This document shows positions 58,593 through 64,000 of a stretch of 64,000 nucleotides of DNA, in pieces. The stretch is taken from the NCBI RefSeq assembly GCF_004114615.1, contig NZ_CP035300.1, positions 806,001-870,000 on the forward strand, in the 5' to 3' direction. The first letter of the stretch is position 1; each line of letters starts with the position of its first letter. The stretch comes from Dyella sp. M7H15-1. Its GTDB lineage: Bacteria > Pseudomonadota > Gammaproteobacteria > Xanthomonadales > Rhodanobacteraceae. Position numbers and translations under genes: made by a program. The notes under the pieces were generated by a model. It saw nothing but the letters and a program-made list of their open reading frames with translations, was not told the origin of the DNA and searched no databases.

Positions 58593-59218
58593 AACCTTTC
58601 GATCTGTCGCTTTACTTGGTGCTGGATCCTGATTTGTGCCGGCAACATTCGCTGATCGACACCGCACGCGAGGCTGTGGCAGGTGGCGCCACCATGGTGC
58701 AGTTGCGGTACAAGCATGCCTCTACGGAAGAACGCATCGCGCTTGGCCACGCACTGATGGAAGCGCTGCGCGACACGGGCGCCATCGTGGTGATGAATGA
58801 CGATGTCACCGCGGCTATCGAGGCGGGCGTCGATGCCTTGCATATCGGCCAGGGCGACATGACACCCTCCCTGGCACGTGCACGCATCGGTTCGGACATG
58901 ATCCTTGGACTTTCCGTCAACAACGAAGGTGCTGCACGCCTGGTCGATCCGGCCATCATTGACTACGCTGGCGTCGGCCCCGTGTTCGCCACCCCCACCA
59001 AGCCGGATCATGAAAAACCGCTCGGCTTCGACGGCCTCGCCCAGATCGTGGCCGCCTGCTCTGTGCCCACTGTCGCGATTGGCGGCCTGAAGAAAGAACA
59101 TGTGCGCCGCGTGTTTGCTGCTGGCGCCAACGGAGTTGCCGTAGTATCTGCCATTTGCGGCATGCTCGATCCACAACAGACGACGCGTGAGCTGCGCGCG
59201 CAGATTCCACAACGGTAG
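58589..59218 (+). CDS. thiE: Thiamine-phosphate synthase
   Basis: Joins the thiazole and pyrimidine phosphates to make thiamine monophosphate. 209-residue TIM barrel with LYLVLDPDLC at the N terminus, MVQLRYKHASTEE, VVMNDDVTAAIEAGVDALHIGQGDM, and GVGPVFATPTKPDH as substrate blocks. The usual Lys in QLR-x-K is kept as RYK. Placement at the end of an alkylation-repair operon is unusual. No TPP riboswitch can be present ahead of it because it overlaps ogt. Confidence 0.94.
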   Translation: MKPFDLSLYLVLDPDLCRQHSLIDTAREAVAGGATMVQLRYKHASTEERIALGHALMEALRDTGAIVVMNDDVTAAIEAGVDALHIGQGDMTPSLARARIGSDMILGLSVNNEGAARLVDPAIIDYAGVGPVFATPTKPDHEKPLGFDGLAQIVAACSVPTVAIGGLKKEHVRRVFAAGANGVAVVSAICGMLDPQQTTRELRAQIPQR

Positions 59219-59323
59219 TGCACACGATACGTCCCCGGCAATGAAAACCCCGCACGAGGTGGGGTTGTGCGTGGATCATGAAACAACCTGCGCTAACATG
59301 ATGATATCGCTGAACGCGATGCA

Positions 59324-59914
59324 TCACTTCTTCGATACATAAGCGTTGTCAGCCACATACCAGCGCCAGGGATAATCCGCAGCCTTGCTGATGCCGATAC
59401 GCGTGGTCTGTATAGGGTGATCCGGCGGTGGCGTGCCGTCGTCGATCATCGCGTAGGTTTCACCGGCAACCAAATCCACACCGTCCTGCAACTTGGTTAC
59501 GCTCATGGCCTGCGCGAGACGAGCCGGGCCATTGCATAGCTGTCGATCGTTTTTTGCAAGCGGACGCGCGGTATACATAAGGTCAAGACCGGCCACGGGC
59601 TGCAAAGCACGGATAAGCACAGCCCACCCCACGCCCTCCGCACCGCAGACCACGTTGCCGCACCAGTGCATACCGTAGGTGAAATACACGTACAGGTGAC
59701 CCGGTGGACCGAACATCACCGCGTTGCGTGGCGTTTTGCCACGATAGGAATGCGCCGCCGGATCATCCGCGCCGTGATAAGCCTCCACCTCCACGATGCG
59801 GCCGGCGCGACCGTCATGGCATTGCAATACCTTGTTCAGCAATTCGGGGGCAACGATCAGTGGATCGCGTTGATAGAACGATCGGGGCAGTGGACGCGGT
59901 GCAAAATCTTTCAT
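59324..59914 (-). CDS. DNA-3-methyladenine glycosylase, AAG/Mpg family
   Basis: Monofunctional glycosylase unrelated in fold to AlkA. 196 residues from ATG 59914 ([18 protein letters not shown]). Family motifs: [20 protein letters not shown] with the catalytic Glu, [23 protein letters not shown] with the intercalating Tyr, and [12 protein letters not shown]. It faces the AlkA-ogt-thiE operon across a 105-base gap that holds an imperfect AACCCC/GGGGTT stem near 59242. This gives the region three separate alkylation-repair activities. Confidence 0.93.
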   Translation of the reverse strand: MKDFAPRPLPRSFYQRDPLIVAPELLNKVLQCHDGRAGRIVEVEAYHGADDPAAHSYRGKTPRNAVMFGPPGHLYVYFTYGMHWCGNVVCGAEGVGWAVLIRALQPVAGLDLMYTARPLAKNDRQLCNGPARLAQAMSVTKLQDGVDLVAGETYAMIDDGTPPPDHPIQTTRIGISKAADYPWRWYVADNAYVSKK

Positions 59915-60112
59915 GATGGGAAGTTCGAATGAAAACCGTGATGCGTTTGGGCGCGGGTCGTTGGCGGCTGGCCAAACATATCCTGTTGGGAAGTACGCGA
60001 AGGCATCGTAGGATGCGTACTCCATCGATCGTGAAAGCGTACGCTAATACTGGTCTGAGTTAACTACTACGGCTATGGCTTATTATCCTTACCTCCGACC
60101 AAAGGAACGACC

Positions 60113-61138
60113 ATGGCCCAACTCGCCAATCGCCAGATCCTGTTGCACGCGCGACCAAACGGCGTCCCCAAACCCAGCGATTTTCGACTCGAACACGCCT
60201 CGGTTCCACAACCGGCCGAAGGACAAATCCTGCTGCGGACGATTTATCTGTCGCTCGATCCCTACATGCGCGGACGCATGAACGACGGCCCCTCTTATGC
60301 AACGCCTGTCGGCCTGGGCGAAGTGATGACCGGTGGCACGGTAAGTCGGGTGGAAGCGTCGCGGCATCCCGCCTTCAAAACCGGCGATCTTGTCGCGGGA
60401 ATGAGCGGCTGGCAGGACTATGCGCTGTCCGATGGCCGTGACCTGACCCCACTCGACGGCATCCCTCAGCCGTCACTGGCACTAAGTCTGTTCGGTATGC
60501 CCGGTTTCACTGCCTATCACGGCCTTCTGAACATCGGCCAGCCACAACCCGGCGAAATGGTGGTGGTGGCCGCGGCGACCGGCGCCGTAGGTTCAGTCGT
60601 GGGACAGATCGCGAAGCTCAAAGGTGCCCGCGCCATCGGCATCGCTGGCGGCGCCGACAAATGCCACTATGCCGTGAGCGTACTGGGCTTCGATGCATGT
60701 ATCGACCATCGTGCACCCGACTTTGCCGAGCAACTGGCTGCCGTGACGCCGAACGGTATCGATGTGTATTTCGAGAACGTCGGCGGCGCGGTATTCGACG
60801 CCGTGCTACCGCGCCTTACTCTTGGCGCACGCGTGCCGGTGTGCGGCATGATCGCCCATTACAACGACACGCAACTTCCACCCGGCCCCAATCGCGTTCC
60901 GTTGCTGATGCGCCACATCCTGACGCAGCGTCTGCACGTGGAGGGTTTCATCATTTTCGATCACTTCACCACTGGCTTTGCGGATTTTCTGCGCGATATG
61001 GGGCAGTGGGTAAAACAAGGCAAAGTGATGATGCGCGAAGAGTTCATCGATGGACTCGAACATGCACCGAAAGGTCTGATCGATCTGCTTGCCGGGAAGA
61101 ATTTCGGCAAAGTGGTGGTGCGTGTTGGTACGCCTTGA
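60113..61138 (+). CDS. NADP-dependent MDR-family oxidoreductase (CurA/YncB type)
   Basis: 341-residue zinc-free medium-chain reductase related to curcumin reductase and leukotriene B4 12-hydroxydehydrogenase. YLSLDPYMRGRMND near the N terminus is the family hallmark, VAAATGAVGSVVGQIAKLKGA is the NADP Rossmann motif, and DVYFENVGGAVFDAV and FIIFDH complete the active-site side. It likely reduces activated double bonds of enones for detoxification. The ATG is preceded by AAAGGAACGACC. Confidence 0.9.
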   Translation: MAQLANRQILLHARPNGVPKPSDFRLEHASVPQPAEGQILLRTIYLSLDPYMRGRMNDGPSYATPVGLGEVMTGGTVSRVEASRHPAFKTGDLVAGMSGWQDYALSDGRDLTPLDGIPQPSLALSLFGMPGFTAYHGLLNIGQPQPGEMVVVAAATGAVGSVVGQIAKLKGARAIGIAGGADKCHYAVSVLGFDACIDHRAPDFAEQLAAVTPNGIDVYFENVGGAVFDAVLPRLTLGARVPVCGMIAHYNDTQLPPGPNRVPLLMRHILTQRLHVEGFIIFDHFTTGFADFLRDMGQWVKQGKVMMREEFIDGLEHAPKGLIDLLAGKNFGKVVVRVGTP

Positions 61139-61271
61139 CACTTTTCTTTCGAGTTGCTCACGCACTCTCTTGATCACACTCCGTGAGCACTAGACGCCCG
61201 CGGTAATGCTAGCGTAGCTCGCCGCGCATGCCGTGAAAGACGGCATGCGCGGCGCTGTGGCGACCTTCGCC

Positions 61272-61413
61272 GCGGTTAAGTCGTCGCGCAGGTAATTCTG
61301 ATCTACCCAAGACAGCCGATCGCGCTTGAGTGCCGGCACGTCGTTGCGAATCAGCGGCTCCAGCCCGGCATTGCAGGCTTCGGCCATCAACACCGCGTAC
61401 AGGCTGAAGTGTT
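61272..61413 (-). pseudogene. Tn3-family TnpA fragment
   Basis: About 45 codons, SLYAVLMAEACNAGLEPLIR and NDVPALKRDRLSWVDQNYLR then DDLTAAK, match a strongly conserved block of Tn3-group transposases. The same block is not alignable with the TnpA of the complete transposon at 43925, so it is a different relative. The frame is lost on both sides. Confidence 0.75.
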
Positions 61414-61558
61414 CAGATCAATACGGTGACAAACATGTTTCCCATTCGGGAACTAATTGGCGCGTGGCCCGATGACGTGCGCAACCACACAATCGCGCTC
61501 GCCTTCGGGCAGCACCGCAACACCATCCCGCCAACACTCTGATTCAAACAATACAAAC

Positions 61559-61654
61559 ATGACCGCTCTCGACTTAAACACAGGCGCAACAGCGCCCGTC
61601 GCTGATGAAATCGACCTCGTTGATCTACCCGTTGCAGGAACGATCCCACAGGTT
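61559..61654 (+). pseudogene. Start of a carotenoid-oxygenase-like gene cut by IS5
   Basis: 32 codons, MTALDLNTGATAPVADEIDL then VDLPVAGTIPQ, resemble the N terminus of carotenoid cleavage dioxygenase family proteins (VxGxIPxxLxGRYLRNGP). IS5 begins at the next base, and no continuation is found after the mobile DNA. Tentative, because the segment is short. Confidence 0.45.
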
Positions 61655-61655
61655 A

Positions 61656-61871
61656 GAGCCTGTCGTCATGAGGTGTTGAAATATGGTTAACTACCCGCCA
61701 TCGAATCTTGCTGGATGGAATCCTCTGTGACTGCGGCCTATCGACGCCATGACATTTCCGATGAAAAATGGGGTTTGCTTGAACCCCATTTGCCGGGTCA
61801 AGCGGGCCGATGGGGGCGTGTAGCCAAAGATAATCGGCAATTCATCAACGCAGTGTTCTGGATACTTCGCA
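61656..61871 (+). mobile_element. IS5-family element, truncated copy
   Basis: Matches the transposase-start end of the complete IS5 at 50843-51687 with a few base changes (GAGCCTGTCGTCATGAGG to ...TTCTGGATACTTCG), including the first 48 or so codons of OrfA from 61715. The match stops at about 61871, where an IS1380-type sequence begins. Confidence 0.9.
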
Positions 61872-62110
61872 GCCGGTTACGACGGGTTCGCGCCCATTGC
61901 GGCCTATTTGGGCGGGGAAGCCGGCTATTGTCTGGCGCTGGAGCTGCGCGATGGCATCCAACACAGCGCCAAGGAAACCGAATACACGCTGGAGCGGATG
62001 ATTCCACGGGCGCGGGCGTTGACCCGTGCGCCGATCCTGCTGCGCTGCGATTCGGGTTTCGACAGCGAGCGCATGTTCGTCACCGCCGCGAGATATGCGG
62101 TTGCACGCAA
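61872..62110 (+). pseudogene. IS1380-family transposase fragment
   Basis: The frame reads GYDGFAPIAAYLGGEAGYCL, ALELRDGIQHSAKETEYTLE and ALTRAPILLRCDSGFDSERM, the central DDE region of IS1380-group transposases (second Asp in CDSGFDS). No start or end of the element is present. The frame goes on to 62198 in sequence that no longer looks like the family. It is fused to the broken IS5. Confidence 0.75.
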
Positions 62111-62294
62111 GCAGGGAAATGCTCCCGGCGATGCCTGCAAGCGTCGGTGTAAAAGGCCGCCCGTTGCAGTGAGTGATTTTTTTCCTGGCATCAGATAGCT
62201 GAGTGCGGCAGCATCATCGTGCTGATTGCTTCCTTGAACTGCCAAGCGGAATCGTGCTGAGGAGAGGTCACGGAATCAGGTTTCTACCCATACA

Positions 62295-63821
62295 CTACAA
62301 ACCTGTTGAGACTTTCCGCTGCGCGCTACTCGGATAAGGGAACAGCTTGATCAGCGGCACCGAAATGCCATCGTCACCAACAACACGACAATGCGTGCGA
62401 TCCAGTTCGCGCGGATCGTCCACGCCGCAACTGTGCGCAATAATCCCTACTTCGTGCATCACGTTCTTTGCATAGTGCGCCACGCGCTCGCTCTTGTCCG
62501 TCACCACCAGGCCGCGCTGCAGACGCGGATTTTGCGTGGTAATGCCGGTAGGACAGGTATTGCGGCTGCATTGCAGCGATTGAATGCAACCTAGCGCCAA
62601 CATGAAGCCGCGTGCGGAATTGACAAAATCCGCACCCATCGATAACGCCCAGGCCACGTCATACGCCGTGATGCACTTGCCTGAGCAGATCACCTTGATG
62701 CGCTCGCGCATGCCCTTCTCGATCAGCGTATTGACCAATGCGGGCAAGGCCTCGTGCAAAGGCAGGCCGACGCCTTCCATCAGGGTTTGAGGCGCCGCGC
62801 CCGTACCCCCTTCGGAACCGTCGACAATGATGAAATCGGGCGCGCTTTCGATGCCGCGCTTGTCAACCTCGTCGCACAGCTCCTCGATCCATGTCATGTC
62901 ACCGAACACGGCCTTGAAGCCGGTCGGTTTGCCAGTAAGGAGGCGAATGTGCTGGATCGAATCCATCAACTGCGAAACATTGGCGATATCCAGGTGGCGA
63001 TTCGGGCTTTGCGAATCCTGGCCCACCGGAATACCACGGATTTCCGCAATTTCCGGCGTGACCTTAATGGCAGGCAGCAAACCGCCCATGCCCGGTTTGG
63101 CGCCTTGCCCAAGCTTGATGCTGATCATCTTCACCTGCTTGTGCGCGCAGATCGCCAGCAGCTTCTGGTCATCCAGCTTGCCATCCGGCGTGCGCACACC
63201 GTATTTGGCGGTGCCGATCTCGAAGATGATGTCGCAACCGCCTTCCAGGTGATAGGGCGCCAAACCGCCTTCGCCGGTATCCATCCAGATACCCGCCTTG
63301 GCTGCGCCGATCGAAAGTGCGCGTACTGCCGGTGCAGACAGCGCGCCGAAGCTCATGGCCGAGATATTGAAGAACGACGCGTGATCGTACGGCTCACGCG
63401 CATACGGCCCCAGGCGCACGGGCTTGGGCTGGACGTGATGATCGCCCAGTGACGGGAATGCCGCATTGACGAAGAACGGCACACCTTCCCCACGCAGATC
63501 GCGTGTGGAGCCAAACGAATTGGTGTTCTCCGTGTTCTTGGCCGCGCGATACACCCACATGCGCTGCGCACGGTTGAACGGCAATTCTTCACGGTCGCTG
63601 GAATACAGGTACTGGCGGAAGAATTCGCCCAGATGCAGGAACCAGTAGCGAAAATGCCCAACAACCGGGTAATTGCGCAGCACCGAGTTATGCGTCTGGT
63701 TGCGGTCCACTACCCAGACCACTATGAGGACAAGCATGGCCATCACCAGCAGCATCACAAACAGCAATGCGAACGTTTCTACCAACACGACCAGCCAATG
63801 CGAAAAACCTGTTGATTCCAT
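62295..63821 (-). CDS. FMN-binding glutamate synthase family protein, membrane-anchored
   Basis: 508 residues. An N-terminal membrane helix (about residues 8-38, VVLVETFALLFVMLLVMAML) is followed by a GltS-type TIM barrel. FMN and substrate blocks include FFNISAMSFGALSAPAVRAL, SIKLGQGAKPGMGGLLP, DFIIVDGSEGGTGAAP and the cysteine cluster CIQSLQCSRNTCPTGIT that could hold a 3Fe-4S centre. It lacks the amidotransferase domain of true GltB, so a role in glutamate synthesis is doubtful. It ends near the IS graveyard and starts 80 bases from purT. Confidence 0.88.
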   Translation of the reverse strand: MESTGFSHWLVVLVETFALLFVMLLVMAMLVLIVVWVVDRNQTHNSVLRNYPVVGHFRYWFLHLGEFFRQYLYSSDREELPFNRAQRMWVYRAAKNTENTNSFGSTRDLRGEGVPFFVNAAFPSLGDHHVQPKPVRLGPYAREPYDHASFFNISAMSFGALSAPAVRALSIGAAKAGIWMDTGEGGLAPYHLEGGCDIIFEIGTAKYGVRTPDGKLDDQKLLAICAHKQVKMISIKLGQGAKPGMGGLLPAIKVTPEIAEIRGIPVGQDSQSPNRHLDIANVSQLMDSIQHIRLLTGKPTGFKAVFGDMTWIEELCDEVDKRGIESAPDFIIVDGSEGGTGAAPQTLMEGVGLPLHEALPALVNTLIEKGMRERIKVICSGKCITAYDVAWALSMGADFVNSARGFMLALGCIQSLQCSRNTCPTGITTQNPRLQRGLVVTDKSERVAHYAKNVMHEVGIIAHSCGVDDPRELDRTHCRVVGDDGISVPLIKLFPYPSSAQRKVSTGL

Positions 63822-63901
63822 CCTTGCTCTCCGTCTACCTGCGGCTGTCGCCGTAACGATCTAGGTACGTGTATGCAGCACCGACTGCCGCAGTATGGAT
63901 C

Positions 63902-64000
63902 TTACAACTCCGTGCGAACGGCCTTTGCAGCACGAATTGCCTTGGCCTTGGCTGCCTCGACATCCCTATCGCGTGCCAAAGTTACCGCCATGCGACGACG
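63902..64000 (-). CDS. purT: Formate-dependent GAR transformylase PurT, C-terminal end only
   Basis: The last 32 codons before a TAA at 63902 read RRRMAVTLARDRDVEAAKAK then AIRAAKAVRTEL, which matches the PurT ending HRRMGVALA...A-x-x-KAxxAA. The rest lies beyond the window. PurT uses ATP and formate to make formyl-GAR in purine synthesis. The identification rests on a short segment but a distinctive one. Confidence 0.75.
   Translation of the reverse strand, partial: RRRMAVTLARDRDVEAAKAKAIRAAKAVRTEL

Larger units (their letters stand above)
61139..61655. other. Degraded region with Tn3 and carotenoid-oxygenase remnants
   Basis: Apart from the two remnants listed separately, no gene is seen. 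A GCCGCGCATGCCGT/ACGGCATGCGCGGC palindrome (about 61220-61251) lies at the decayed end of the Tn3 fragment. The stretch joins core DNA on the left to the IS5 fragment on the right. Confidence 0.5.

Noticed and set aside
58500..58600. TPP riboswitch for thiE
   Set aside because: thiE overlaps ogt by four bases and no thi-box sequence is present.
59219..59323. Terminator between thiE and the Mpg gene
   Set aside because: The AACCCC/GGGGTT stem is short and has no T-run, so it is mentioned but not called as a feature.

Overview
The window is chromosomal DNA of a high-GC gammaproteobacterium, most likely order Xanthomonadales, family Rhodanobacteraceae (Dyella/Rhodanobacter/Frateuria type). This rests on the run mutS - DUF6311 - pncC - recA - recX - alaS - csrA - tRNA-Ser, on surE - pcm - yqaA - nlpD with stop/start overlaps, and on overall protein similarity. 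The genus is an inference from recalled families; no search was run.

Layout. 1-11.9 kb: katG (cut by the window edge), mutS, a DUF6311 membrane protein, pncC, recA, recX, alaS, csrA and tRNA-Ser(GCU). The tRNA 3' end forms one arm of a perfect 82-bp palindrome. 12.0-14.2 kb: an insertion scar with a decapitated DUF3757-like gene, a 5'-truncated IS3-family element and an IS200/IS605-type element. 14.2-22.1 kb: suhB, trmJ, a CNNM/CBS protein, a DUF47-pit phosphate pair, an alkyltransferase-like gene and recQ. 22.3-27.8 kb: betA-betB-betI divergent from a BCCT transporter, with a 14-bp palindromic operator between them (choline to glycine betaine). 28.1-32.1 kb: a RAYT transposase, an unknown secreted protein, a membrane Mrr-like nuclease and an MFS transporter. 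32.5-41.5 kb: GH16 glucanase, formaldehyde detoxification (frmA plus an unusual secreted esterase), HAD, cupin, Smr, surE-pcm-yqaA-nlpD.

41.9-54.6 kb is the accessory core. After a sigma-54 activator with a pseudo-receiver come two dif-like (XerC/XerD) sites in opposite orientation (43541-43568 and 50436-50465). They bracket about 6.9 kb holding a Tn3-family transposon (37-bp inverted repeats, frameshifted tnpA, tnpR, a ParD/ParE-like pair), a decayed Xre-RES toxin-antitoxin locus, an istB fragment, an orphan gene and a second IS200-type copy. Truncated genes abut both dif-like sites. Outside the second site are an IS5-family element, an SDR pseudogene, a gene cut by IS3, and a complete copy of the IS3 element.

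54.7-64 kb returns to core genes: hutU, an alkylation-repair group (Ada/AlkA fusion, ogt, then thiE, and a convergent AAG/Mpg glycosylase), an NADP-dependent reductase, a second transposon graveyard (Tn3, IS5 and IS1380 pieces), an FMN glutamate-synthase-like protein, and the C-terminal end of purT. The strongest candidate for something not yet described is the inverted dif-like pair with its nested toxin-antitoxin and transposon cargo; the tRNA-Ser palindrome comes second.
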